Shown here: one piece after another, positions 1-8,743 of the stretch
Position numbering within the stretch: position 1 is the stretch's first letter
How the letters are laid out: every line of letters starts with the position of its first letter
Assembly: GCA_963700395.1 (NCBI GenBank)
Contig: CAVOXI010000001.1
Coordinates: 496,001 to 560,000, forward strand
From: Prado023 sp963700395
GTDB lineage: Bacteria; Actinomycetota; Actinomycetes; S36-B12; CAIYMF01
Length of the DNA stretch: 64,000 nt
Direction of reading: 5' to 3'
Notes under the pieces: generated by a model
Told to the model about the DNA's origin: nothing
Databases searched by the model: none
What the model saw: the letters and a program-made list of their open reading frames with translations, nothing else
Translations under genes and position numbers: made by a program

Positions 1-1345
1 GGCACAGTGGGGCGCCGAGGCACGGAAGGCGTTGCCCCGTCAGTCCCTGGCCGCGTGGGAAGCTCCCCCGGAGCGGCCTGATCCGGTGGACCTGCTCATC
101 GCCCAGGGAAGCAGCCGGATCGCCAGCCTCGTTCCCATCCGTCACGGTCGCATGAGCACCTCCACCTTCGCCTTCTACCGCGGGTCGGCGGTCGTCATGG
201 CAGCTGACCTGGCCAGCCAGCCCAACACCGGCCTGATCGTGCAGCTGTGCGGCGATGCGCACATCGCCAACTTCGGGATGTTCGCCTCACCCGAGCGCAC
301 CCTGCTGTTCGACCTCAACGACTTCGACGAGACCCACCCCGGCCCCTTCGAGTGGGATGTGAAGCGGCTGGCCGCCTCGGCTGTTCTCACGGCTCGGTCC
401 AACGGGTGGCGAACCTCGTCGCAACGAGCCCTTGCGCGCACATCGGCCCAGGCATATCGGGAGGCCATGCGTTCGTTCGCCGAGATGGGCACCTTGGACG
501 TCTGGTACTCCCGCCTGGATGTCTCGGACATCGGCCGGCTTGCCAGTTCCATGCCGCCCGAGTCGGCGCTGGCCCGCGTCGAGCGCTCCATTGAGGGGGC
601 TCGGCGGCGGACGAACCTGCAGGCCATGGGCAAGCTGACCACCGTTGTCGACGGCGTGCGCCGGTTCGTGGAGGATCCGCCGTTGCTGACCAGAGTCGGT
701 GCCGAGCATGCCGAGCTCCTGGGACTTGACGCCATGCTCACCTATCGGCACACGCTGGTCTCCGACCGCGCCGCACTGCTCGACCAGTTCGATGTCGTCG
801 ACGTGGCACGCAAGGTGGTCGGCGTCGGCAGCGTGGGAACCCGCTGCTACGTGCTGCTCATGCAGGGCGTGGACGGCACTGATCCGCTCGTCCTGCAGTT
901 CAAGGAGGCCACGTCCTCCGTGCTGGAGCCCTACACGCAACCCAGCGAGTTCGGCCACCACGGCGCACGCGTCGTGGCGGGTCAGCGGCTCATGCAGGCC
1001 GCCTCGGACATCTTCATAGGGTGGACCTCGGCGACGGATGCCCACAACGTGGTTCATGACTCCTACGTCCGGCAGCTTCGCGACATGAAGTTCTCGCCGG
1101 ACCTGTCCGCCCTGGATGAGGGAAGCCTGCAGATGTACCTGCACGCCTGCGGCTGGACCCTGGCGCGGGCCCACGCGCGATCGGGCGACAGGCTCGCGAT
1201 CAGCGCCTACCTGGGGCGGAGCAGCAAGTTCGACGAGGCCATCGGCAGCTGGGCGATGGCGTACGCGGACCAGGCGGAGTCCGACCACGCCTCGATGGTG
1301 CATGCCATCCGGATGGCTCGGCTGCCCTCGATCACGGGGGTGTGA
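1..1345 (+). CDS. DUF2252 domain-containing protein (5' end outside window)
   Basis: Member of the DUF2252 family, whose biochemical role is unsettled; the fold resembles aminoglycoside-phosphotransferase/kinase-like proteins. Recognised from family blocks: LVPIRHGRM, FYRGSAVVMAADLA, QLCGDAHIANFG and FDLNDFDETHPGPFEWDVKRL, the last two resembling the HGD and ID motifs of phosphotransferases. The frame is open from base 2 (AQWGAEARKALPRQSL...), and family members carry residues before the RQSLAAW block, so the real start lies upstream and the TTG at 32 is probably internal. The stop is at 1343-1345. The last 139 bases overlap, antisense, the annotated end of the convergent helicase gene. Assignment to the family is firm; function is unknown. 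Confidence 0.85.
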   Translation, partial: AQWGAEARKALPRQSLAAWEAPPERPDPVDLLIAQGSSRIASLVPIRHGRMSTSTFAFYRGSAVVMAADLASQPNTGLIVQLCGDAHIANFGMFASPERTLLFDLNDFDETHPGPFEWDVKRLAASAVLTARSNGWRTSSQRALARTSAQAYREAMRSFAEMGTLDVWYSRLDVSDIGRLASSMPPESALARVERSIEGARRRTNLQAMGKLTTVVDGVRRFVEDPPLLTRVGAEHAELLGLDAMLTYRHTLVSDRAALLDQFDVVDVARKVVGVGSVGTRCYVLLMQGVDGTDPLVLQFKEATSSVLEPYTQPSEFGHHGARVVAGQRLMQAASDIFIGWTSATDAHNVVHDSYVRQLRDMKFSPDLSALDEGSLQMYLHACGWTLARAHARSGDRLAISAYLGRSSKFDEAIGSWAMAYADQAESDHASMVHAIRMARLPSITGV

Positions 1346-3378
1346 CTGCCACCAGGCTCCTCGTCCCGACCCGGAAGCGCGTCGGCCGAGGATGCGGCTG
1401 TGAGGGTTGTATCGAGCCGCCCCAGGGCGGCCACGACGGTGGGAAGGTCGGTCGTCCACCACAGCGGCGGGAGGCTGGCGCGCAGTCGCGCGCCATAGCC
1501 GGTCGTGGCCAGTCGGGAGTCGAGGACCGCCACCACACCACGGTCGTCGGGGGTCCGGATGAGTCGCCCGGCCCCCTGCGCGAGCATGAGGGCTGCCCGC
1601 GGCACCGACACCGCAGTGAATCCACTGCCGCCCTGGGCGTCGATGAGCTCCTGCCGCGCTGAGACCACGGGGTCGTCGGGCCGGGGGAACGGGATCCGGT
1701 CGATCACCACCAGCGTGCACGACGGACCGGGGACGTCCACTCCCTGCCACAGCGAGAGCGTTCCCAGCAGCGATGCCCGGGGGTCCTCGGCGAACTGCCG
1801 GACCAGCCCCGCGATGGCGTCCCCGCGCCTTGCCACGATCAGCGGGCGGTCGGTACGTCCTGCCATTCGACGGCGGAGCACCTCCTCTGCCCGCTCGACC
1901 GAGCGCCATGAGGAGAACAGAGCCAGGGTGCGACCACCCGCGGCGTCGAGCAGATCTGCGATCTCTTCGAGCGCAAGCTCGCTGATCCCGTCACGTCCGG
2001 GCCGGGGCAGGTCGGCTGCGCAGTAGAGCATCCCCTGCCTGCTGTGGTCGAACGGCGACCCGACGTCCAGCCCGTGCCAGCCGGGGGGGCACCCGAGGCT
2101 GGCGGCAAGCGGCTCGAACGACCCACCGATGGCCAGCGTCGCGCTTGTCAGCGCGACAGGTTGACCGGTGAAGAGGTTGGACTCGAGGAGGTCGTGCACG
2201 GAGATCGGGGCGATATGCAGGCTCGGCGGGGCACCGGAGCGACCGCCTACCCACGCCACAGACGCCGCGCTGAGAAGCAGGGCCTGGGCCGCGACCTCAT
2301 GGATGCCCTCGATCGCCGCCCGGGCGGTCGTCCGGTCTGCGGCAGCCTCCGGCGCATCGGCGCTGTCCCCGCGCATCCTGCCCAGGGCAGCCCTACCCGC
2401 ATCGCGCAGCGCGGTGAGAGCGACCACGAGCTCCTCGGGCAACGTCCGAAGTCGACCCTCCACCATCTCAGCCAGCACATCGCTGAGGTAACCAGCCGCA
2501 TCCAGCAGCGGGTCGGTGAGTTCCGGGCCGAGGAACTTCCGCGCGCGTCCGGCTGCGCGCTCGACGACAGGGCCAGACAGCTCGCGGGTCAGGGCGGTGG
2601 TCATCCGGTCGACGAGCTCATGGGCCTCGTCCACCACCACCGCGCCGTGCTCGGGCAGCACAGGGATGTCGCCCTGGACATGGATCGCCAGGAGCGCATG
2701 GTTGGTGACGATCAGGTCGGCCTCGCGCGCCCGAGCCTTCGCAGCCTCAGCGAAGCACTCCTGGCCGTAGGCGCAGTGCGTGGCCCCCGGGCATTCCCGC
2801 GCTGTCACCGACAACCCGGACCACACGCGACCGTCCACCGGCTCAGTGAGATCGTCGCGGTCCCCTGTGGTGGTGGTCACAGCCCACTTCTGCAGCCGCG
2901 CAGCCTGCCGGCCCAAGCGCGTCGTCGGTGTGTCGAACAGCGCGGACTCCTCCGGGTCCGGCGAGCCGCGGTTGAGTCTGTCGAGGCAGAGGTAGTTGCT
3001 TCGGCCCTTGAGCACAGCGAAGGTGACGTCGCGCCCGAGCGCGGGCGAAAGGGCACGGCTGACGACCGGAAGGTCCTTGTCGATGAGTTGGCGCTGCAGG
3101 GCCAGGGTCGCGGTTGCGATGACGACGGGGTGCTTCGTCCGGACGGCGTGTCGGGAGGCCGGGACCAAGTAGGCCAACGACTTCCCGGTGCCCGTTCCCG
3201 CCTGGACGAGGACCGTGCCGGAGCCGCCGTCGAACTGATGACCGATCTCACTGGCCATCCGGGCCTGACCGACGCGAGGCTCGCCGCCGAGCTCGCTGAC
3301 CGCGAGTTCGAGGAGGTCGGCGACATCGGGTGTGCGTGGCGTGTCGGCGTCCTCGGCCTCGTGCTCCGGGTCGCTCAC
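1207..3378 (-). CDS. ATP-dependent DNA helicase, DinG/XPD-like superfamily 2
   Basis: Probable DinG/Rad3-family helicase acting in DNA repair or on replication-blocking structures. Walker A is AGTGTGKSLAY near residues 60-70 and the DEAH-type Walker B is VVVDEAHEL near 250. Conserved motifs near the C-terminus include LLGTLSLWQGVDVPG, VIDRIPFPRPDDP and QGAGRLIRTPDDRGV. Cysteines in the insert between motifs (REC, THCAYGQEC) resemble the XPD/DinG iron-sulfur site. The start is GTG, overlapping the hflX stop as GTGA, so the two are probably cotranscribed. The final ~45 residues are encoded antisense to the end of the DUF2252 gene and look unlike the family; a single base change near 1350-1380 would instead end the protein at 1332, giving a short convergent overlap. 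The core call is firm and the last exon-like tail is doubtful. Confidence 0.87.
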   Translation of the reverse strand: MSDPEHEAEDADTPRTPDVADLLELAVSELGGEPRVGQARMASEIGHQFDGGSGTVLVQAGTGTGKSLAYLVPASRHAVRTKHPVVIATATLALQRQLIDKDLPVVSRALSPALGRDVTFAVLKGRSNYLCLDRLNRGSPDPEESALFDTPTTRLGRQAARLQKWAVTTTTGDRDDLTEPVDGRVWSGLSVTARECPGATHCAYGQECFAEAAKARAREADLIVTNHALLAIHVQGDIPVLPEHGAVVVDEAHELVDRMTTALTRELSGPVVERAAGRARKFLGPELTDPLLDAAGYLSDVLAEMVEGRLRTLPEELVVALTALRDAGRAALGRMRGDSADAPEAAADRTTARAAIEGIHEVAAQALLLSAASVAWVGGRSGAPPSLHIAPISVHDLLESNLFTGQPVALTSATLAIGGSFEPLAASLGCPPGWHGLDVGSPFDHSRQGMLYCAADLPRPGRDGISELALEEIADLLDAAGGRTLALFSSWRSVERAEEVLRRRMAGRTDRPLIVARRGDAIAGLVRQFAEDPRASLLGTLSLWQGVDVPGPSCTLVVIDRIPFPRPDDPVVSARQELIDAQGGSGFTAVSVPRAALMLAQGAGRLIRTPDDRGVVAVLDSRLATTGYGARLRASLPPLWWTTDLPTVVAALGRLDTTLTAASSADALPGRDEEPGGSHTPVIEGSRAIRMACTIEAWSDSAWSAYAIAQLPMASSNLLLRPR

Positions 3379-4835
3379 TTCGAACTGGCCTCGGGGGCCA
3401 GGCTGTCGGCCGGCTCGCCGTCCGGGTCTGCGTCGCTGGCAGACGCGACCTCGGGGGCTGTGCTGTCGGCCGGCCCCACCTCGGCGTCGTTCAGCTCCGC
3501 CGCCAGCTGCTCGCCCACCACCGCGCGGACCTGGGCACCTTCGCCGGTGTACTCGATCAGGACGTCCCGACCCTCCTCATGCACCCGTGCCACGAGATCG
3601 CCGCGATCGAACGGGACGAGGAGGTCCACCTGCTCGGTCGGGTTCGGGAGATCGAGCTCGACGGCTGCGAGCAGCTCGGGGATGCCCGCGCCAGTCGCGG
3701 CCGAGGCGACCACCGAGTGAGGTTCGCGTGAGCTGATCCGAGCCACCACCATCGGGTCGGCGATGTCGGACTTGTTGATGACGATGAGTTCGGGGACCTC
3801 GGCCGCGCCGATCTCGGCGAGGACCTCTCGAACCGCAGCGATCTGTCCCTCGGGGAAGACGTCGGAGCCATCGACCACGTGGAGGATCAGGTCTGCATCG
3901 GACACCTCCTCCAACGTGGAGCGGAACGCCTCCACCAACTGGTGGGGCAGGTGGCGCACGAACCCGACCGTGTCGGCGAGCGTGAACAAGCGGCCCGAGG
4001 GGGTCGTGGCCTTGCGTACGGTCGGGTCGAGGGTGGCGAACAGTGCGTCCTCGACCAGCACGCCCGCACCGGTCATGCGGTTGAGCAGGCTCGACTTGCC
4101 GGAGTTGGTGTAGCCGGCCAGCACGACCGAGGGGACCTTGCCCCGTCGTCGGGCGCTGCGCATCGTTCGTCGTGCGGTCGACATCGCGGCGATCTCGCGG
4201 CGCAACCGGGAGATGCTCTCCCGGACGCGGCGCCTGTCCGTCTCGATCTTCGTCTCGCCGGGACCACGGGACCCGATGCCCTGACCCCCGGCCACGCGAC
4301 CACCGGCCTGTCGGGACAGGGACTCCCCCCACCCACGAAGCCGTGGAAGCAGGTACTGCATCTGGGCCAGCGACACCTGGGCCTTGCCCTCGCGGCTCCG
4401 GGCGTGCTGGGCGAAGATGTCGAGGATCAGCCAGGTGCGGTCGACGACCTTCACCTTCACGAGCTCCTCGAGCCGGCGCAGCTGGCCCGGAGTCAGCTCA
4501 CCATCACAGATGACGGTGTCCGCCCCGACCACGTTGACGACCTCGCGCAACTCGGTGACCTTGCCGGCTCCGATGTAGGTCGCGGTGTCGGGCTTGTCCC
4601 GCCTCTGGATGAGGCCGTCACAGACCACCGAACCGGCCGTCTCAGCCAGTCGGGCGAGCTCGGCCAGGGATCGCTCGGCGTCCGCGAGCGTTCCCGTGGT
4701 CCACACGCCGACCAGGACCACGCGCTCGAGGCGGACCTGCCGGTACTCGACCTCCGTGATGTCCTGGAGCTCGGTGCTCAGCCCGGGGACACGACGCAGC
4801 GCCTGTCGGTCGAGCAGGTCAGGGGTCTCAGACAT
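3375..4835 (-). CDS. hflX: GTPase HflX
   Basis: Ribosome-associated GTPase that splits stalled or heat-damaged 70S ribosomes. The N-terminal HflX domain (about residues 30-230) contains YIGAGKVTEL and the linker GSRGPGETKIETDRRR. The G domain has G1 GYTNSGKS at 241-248, G3 DTVGFVRHLP and G4 NKSD. The C-terminus ends in an acidic, Ala/Asp/Pro-rich tail of about 50 residues with an imperfect repeat (ADSTAPE / ADSLAPE), longer than in most homologues. Length 486 aa. The ATG start overlaps the dapF stop by 8 bases and its stop overlaps the helicase GTG, so it sits in a tight minus-strand operon. The miaA-hflX-dapF neighbourhood is usual for actinobacteria. Confidence 0.95.
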   Translation of the reverse strand: MSETPDLLDRQALRRVPGLSTELQDITEVEYRQVRLERVVLVGVWTTGTLADAERSLAELARLAETAGSVVCDGLIQRRDKPDTATYIGAGKVTELREVVNVVGADTVICDGELTPGQLRRLEELVKVKVVDRTWLILDIFAQHARSREGKAQVSLAQMQYLLPRLRGWGESLSRQAGGRVAGGQGIGSRGPGETKIETDRRRVRESISRLRREIAAMSTARRTMRSARRRGKVPSVVLAGYTNSGKSSLLNRMTGAGVLVEDALFATLDPTVRKATTPSGRLFTLADTVGFVRHLPHQLVEAFRSTLEEVSDADLILHVVDGSDVFPEGQIAAVREVLAEIGAAEVPELIVINKSDIADPMVVARISSREPHSVVASAATGAGIPELLAAVELDLPNPTEQVDLLVPFDRGDLVARVHEEGRDVLIEYTGEGAQVRAVVGEQLAAELNDAEVGPADSTAPEVASASDADPDGEPADSLAPEASSK

Positions 4836-5703
4836 TCATCTCCCACCAGAGCGGATCGATCTCACCTCGGGCCAGGATCTGGGCCGGCCCGTCGAGCTCC
4901 ACGGAGCCGTCTGTGTTCCAGGTGACCCCCACGGTCCCACCGGGGACATCAACGCGGATCCGTCGTCCGTCCGGGACCGCCCCGCCGCGGCGAAGCGTGG
5001 CCACAGCCGCCGCACAGGCCCCGGTGCCGCAGCTGAGGGTCTCCCCCACACCACGCTCGAAGACCCGCATCTGCAGATGATCCTCGGCCAGGACGGACAC
5101 GAACTCGACGTTGACGCCGTCGGGAAAGGCCCCGGCGGGTTCCACGACCGGCGCGCCGAGGAGCGCGCCTGCAGCAGCGACGTCGTCCACCCAGACGACG
5201 GCGTGCGGATTGGGCATCAGCACCCCGACTGCTGACGATGGGGGCGCGCCCGGAGATGCATCTGCCGGGCGCACGAGGATGTCCTCGCGGTCGAGGAACG
5301 CAGGCTTGCCCATGTCCACCTGGATCGCGCTCCCTTCTGTGGCGGTCACCCGCCGCGCCCCCCCACGGGTCGCGATGTGGAAGGTTCCCGCGCTTGCCAG
5401 ACCCTCGTCGAGCAGGTGCGCGACGAACACCCGGGCGCCGTTGCCGCACATCTGGGCGATGCTGCCATCAGCATTCCGGTAGTCCATGAACCATGGGGCG
5501 AGCGCGGATTGGTCAGCCACCTCCGGATGCGCCTCGGTCCTGGCGACGACAAGGACCCCGTCGGCTCCGATGCCCAGACGGCGTGTGCACAGGGCGCGGA
5601 CCAGCGACGCGGTCACGGTCAGCTCGCCGGAGGGGTCCGGCAGGATCACGAAGTCGTTGCCGGTTCCATGGCCCTTGACAAAGGGAACCCCGGCTCTGCT
5701 CAT
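4828..5703 (-). CDS. dapF: Diaminopimelate epimerase
   Basis: Converts LL-diaminopimelate to meso-diaminopimelate, the precursor of lysine and of the peptidoglycan cross-linking residue. It is a cofactor-independent two-cysteine epimerase: the two catalytic cysteines are visible in AQMCGNGARV and LSCGTGACAAA. The N-terminal KGHGTGNDFVILPD block is characteristic. Length 291 aa matches the family. The ATG overlaps the upstream miaA stop as ATGA and the gene overlaps hflX by 8 bases, indicating translational coupling. Together with dapA (22.8 kb) and dapB (37 kb) this window holds three lysine/DAP pathway enzymes. Confidence 0.95.
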   Translation of the reverse strand: MSRAGVPFVKGHGTGNDFVILPDPSGELTVTASLVRALCTRRLGIGADGVLVVARTEAHPEVADQSALAPWFMDYRNADGSIAQMCGNGARVFVAHLLDEGLASAGTFHIATRGGARRVTATEGSAIQVDMGKPAFLDREDILVRPADASPGAPPSSAVGVLMPNPHAVVWVDDVAAAGALLGAPVVEPAGAFPDGVNVEFVSVLAEDHLQMRVFERGVGETLSCGTGACAAAVATLRRGGAVPDGRRIRVDVPGGTVGVTWNTDGSVELDGPAQILARGEIDPLWWEMNV

Positions 5704-8126
5704 GGGCCAAGCCTACGGGCAGGTCCGGCCATGAGAGCCGTGATGATCGAGGCTGTGGATGACGGTGGTGCGTCGGCATCCAGCCAGGTCGTCCTCGGGT
5801 CCCGGTGGAACCACCGCTGCTGGCGACGGGCGAAGCGGCGTGTGCCGATCACGATGGCTTCCTGCGCCTGAGGCCGGTCGACGTCACCGTCGAGGAGGGC
5901 GATCACCTGCGGGTAGCCCAGTGCGCGGCTGGCGGTCCTGCCCTCGCGCAGGCCCACGCCAAGCAGACCACGGACCTCCTCGACGAGGCCCTCGTCGAAC
6001 ATCCGGTCGACCCGGATCCGGATGCGCTCATCAAGGGCGTCGCGTGGGAGGTCCAGCCCGACGCTCACGTGCGGCACCAGCGCAGGCCCGTCCACCGGCA
6101 GCTGTGCAGTGAACGGCTGACCCGTGAGCTCGCCGACCTCAAGCGCCCGCACGATGCGTCGCCCGTTGCTGGGCAGGATGTGCTCGGCCGCCTCAGGATC
6201 CCGGGCCGCAAGGACGGCATGGAGGTTCAGGCTGCCGACCTCCACGAGGCGGGCCTCCCACCGTGCTCGGATCTCAGGGTCGCTTCCCGGGAACCGGAGG
6301 TCGTCCAGCAGGGCGCGGACATACAGCCCCGAACCTCCCACGAGCACCGCAGGCACGCCGCGTTGCGCCAGGTCCGCGAGAACCGCGCGCCCGAGCTCCT
6401 GATAGTGCGCGACGCTGAGCTCCTCTGTGACATCCAGGACGTCGAAGAGGTGGTGAGTGATCCCCCTGCGACGGTCAGGGACGAGCTTCGCGGTGCCGAT
6501 GTCCATCCCTCGATAGACCTGGAAGGCATCCGCGTTGACGATCTCCGCGCCAATGGCCTGCGCAACCTCGAGGGCCACCTCGGACTTGCCGGACGCAGTC
6601 GGTCCCACGACTGCCACGACAGGTGGCCACGCGATCGCGGCAGTCACGTCAGCCAACAGGTCGAAGTCCAGGAATGCCCGCAGCACCACGGGACCGGGCT
6701 CACTGGACCCGCTCGCGGTGGCGTTCGACGCGCATGACGCCAAACCGGACTCCCATGCATCCCCTGCGCCGGTGGCGCGGATGCTGACGGCGGTGCCGGT
6801 GAGGTGATGAGGTGCAGCGGCCTCGAGGCTGACGGTGACGCAATCTCCGGGTCGTGCGGACTCTGCGCCGGAGAAGTGCACCAGACGACCGTCCCGGGCG
6901 CGGCCCGACATCCGCCGGGTCTGCTGGTCCTTGCGCCCCTCGCCCTCGGCAACGAGCACTTCGGCCGTCGTGCCCACCAGCCGCAGGTTCTCCTCCCAGG
7001 AGATGCGTTCGAGGACCGAGATGAGGCGTTCGTAGCGTTCCTGGACGATCGCCTTGGGGACCTGGGACTCCATCTCGGCCGCCGGCGTTCCCGGTCGAGG
7101 TGAGTACTGGAACGTGAAGGCGGCGCTGAACCGCGCGCGCTCCACCACGTCGAGGGTGTCGATGAAGTCAGCCTCTGTCTCCCCAGGGAAGCCGACGATG
7201 ATGTCCGTGGTGATTGCCGCCGTCGGAATGGCCGCACGGACGTCGTCGAGGATTCCGAGGAAGCGATCGCGGCGGTAGGACCTGCGCATCGTGCGCAGGA
7301 TCTGGTCGCTACCGGACTGCAGGGGCATGTGCAGCGAGGGCATGACGGTCGGGGTCTCGGCCATCGCGGCGATGACCTCGCGGGTGAAGTCGCGGGGGTG
7401 CGGGGAGGTGAATCGCACCCGCTCGATCCCCGGAACCGCGCCGACGGCCCTCAGGAGGTCGGCGAAGGCGTCGCGCTGACCGAAATCCGCACCGTAGGCG
7501 TTCACGTTCTGCCCGAGGAGCGTGACCTCGATGACGCCGTCGGCGACCAGGGCCTGCACCTCGGCGAGGATCTCGTCAGGTCGCCGGTCACGCTCCTTGC
7601 CCCGCAGGCTGGGAACGATGCAGAACGTGCAGGTGTTGTTGCATCCGACGCTGATCGCCACCCACGCGGCGTAGACGGACTCGCGACGGCTCGGCAGCGT
7701 GGACGGGAAGGTCTGCAGGGACTCCTCGATCTCCACCTGCGCCTCGTGGGCAACCGAAGCACGGCGCAGCAGGGCCGGCAGCGCATCGACATTGTGCGTT
7801 CCGAAGACGACGTCGACCCACGGCGCCCGGGTCACGATGTGCTCCCTGTCCTTCTGGCCCAGACAGCCGCCAACGGCGATCTGCATGCCCGGATGGGTTC
7901 GCTTGACTGAGGCAAGATGGCCCAGGTTCCCGTAGAGCTTGTTGTCGGCGTTCTCCCGGACAGCGCACGTGTTGAGCACCACGACGTCAGCCTGCTGGTC
8001 GGCCTCTGGCAGCACATAGCCGTGGGACTCCAGCAGTCCGGCGATGCGCTCGGAGTCGTGCACGTTCATCTGGCACCCGTAGGTGCGGACCTGGTACGTG
8101 CGCCCGGCGGTGAATGTCATGTCCAT
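5700..8126 (-). CDS. miaB-miaA: MiaB-MiaA: tRNA methylthiotransferase and tRNA dimethylallyltransferase in one open frame
   Basis: One uninterrupted frame encodes two enzymes that act in sequence on A37 of tRNAs reading UNN codons. Residues about 1-440 are MiaB, the radical-SAM methylthiotransferase: N-terminal UPF0004 cysteines in YGCQMN, LNTCAVREN and GGCLGQKD, the radical-SAM triad CNNTCTFC, and a C-terminal TRAM domain. Residues from about 503 to the end (nt 6620 down) are MiaA, with P-loop GPTASGKS, the DAFQVYRGMDIGTAK block and GGSGLYVRALL. A linker of ~60 residues joins them. A start at the ATG at 8126 or 8120 is preferred, because residues upstream in the frame match no family. Normally the genes are separate. 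In another frame a TGA at 6646-6644 overlaps an in-frame GTG at 6647, so one hidden indel in the linker could have fused two genes. Enzyme identities are certain; the fusion is not. Confidence 0.85.
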   Translation of the reverse strand: MDMTFTAGRTYQVRTYGCQMNVHDSERIAGLLESHGYVLPEADQQADVVVLNTCAVRENADNKLYGNLGHLASVKRTHPGMQIAVGGCLGQKDREHIVTRAPWVDVVFGTHNVDALPALLRRASVAHEAQVEIEESLQTFPSTLPSRRESVYAAWVAISVGCNNTCTFCIVPSLRGKERDRRPDEILAEVQALVADGVIEVTLLGQNVNAYGADFGQRDAFADLLRAVGAVPGIERVRFTSPHPRDFTREVIAAMAETPTVMPSLHMPLQSGSDQILRTMRRSYRRDRFLGILDDVRAAIPTAAITTDIIVGFPGETEADFIDTLDVVERARFSAAFTFQYSPRPGTPAAEMESQVPKAIVQERYERLISVLERISWEENLRLVGTTAEVLVAEGEGRKDQQTRRMSGRARDGRLVHFSGAESARPGDCVTVSLEAAAPHHLTGTAVSIRATGAGDAWESGLASCASNATASGSSEPGPVVLRAFLDFDLLADVTAAIAWPPVVAVVGPTASGKSEVALEVAQAIGAEIVNADAFQVYRGMDIGTAKLVPDRRRGITHHLFDVLDVTEELSVAHYQELGRAVLADLAQRGVPAVLVGGSGLYVRALLDDLRFPGSDPEIRARWEARLVEVGSLNLHAVLAARDPEAAEHILPSNGRRIVRALEVGELTGQPFTAQLPVDGPALVPHVSVGLDLPRDALDERIRIRVDRMFDEGLVEEVRGLLGVGLREGRTASRALGYPQVIALLDGDVDRPQAQEAIVIGTRRFARRQQRWFHRDPRTTWLDADAPPSSTASIITALMAGPARRLGP

Positions 8127-8203
8127 CAGGGTCCAAGGGTAGGCGCTGCACAGAGGTTGGTGGCAACCGTGACTCCTCCACGAGGCTGCCCGATGCGCTG
8201 AGG

Positions 8204-8740
8204 TCACAGACTGTCGTCAGCGACTTCTTCATTGAGGACCTCGCGAACGACCTGCGAGGCCAGCCCGGGGCCATAGCCCTTTCGCGCAAGCACGCCTGAA
8301 AGTCGTCGGACCTGTGTGGCACGTGGCAGGCCCGCCACCGAGCGAGCCTTGCGGACAGCCACATCACGCGCAGCCGCCAGTTCGTCCTCAGCGCTCACCT
8401 GTGACAGGGCGTCGTCGATCATCGCGTCGGGGACGCCCTTCCGGCGCAACTCACCGCGCAGCGCCCGAGCGGAGAGGTTCCTGCCACGATGCCGGGACTC
8501 CACCCACATGCGGGCGAAGACCTGATCGTCGATGAGGCCGACTTCCTCGAACCGGTCGAGCACCCGAACGGCGACCTCATCGGGGACGTTGCGCTCCCGC
8601 AGGGTGGTGGCCAGCTCCGCGCGCGTTCGGGGGGCGGAATCCAGCCGTCGGAGGAGGATGGTCCTGGCAACCTGCTCCGGATCCGCCGGCGAACCCTCTG
8701 GGTCCTCCGGCGGATCGCTCGCCCATCGCCCGCCCGGCAC
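8204..8740 (-). CDS. recX: Regulatory protein RecX
   Basis: RecX modulates RecA filament growth and its coprotease activity. The three-helix repeat architecture is visible: ILLRRLDSAPRTRAELATTL, VLDRFEEVGLIDDQVFARMW, then LRGELRRKGVPDAMIDDAL. Length 178 aa. The GTG start lies three bases after the recA stop, the classical recA-recX arrangement, so expression should follow the recA promoter. About 77 bases separate its stop from the miaB start, with no obvious strong terminator. Confidence 0.93.
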   Translation of the reverse strand: MPGGRWASDPPEDPEGSPADPEQVARTILLRRLDSAPRTRAELATTLRERNVPDEVAVRVLDRFEEVGLIDDQVFARMWVESRHRGRNLSARALRGELRRKGVPDAMIDDALSQVSAEDELAAARDVAVRKARSVAGLPRATQVRRLSGVLARKGYGPGLASQVVREVLNEEVADDSL

Positions 8741-8743
8741 CGA

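Noticed and set aside
2044..3720. A 558-codon plus-strand open frame opposite the helicase and hflX
   Set aside because: The minus strand carries unmistakable helicase and HflX motifs; the antisense product lacks any.
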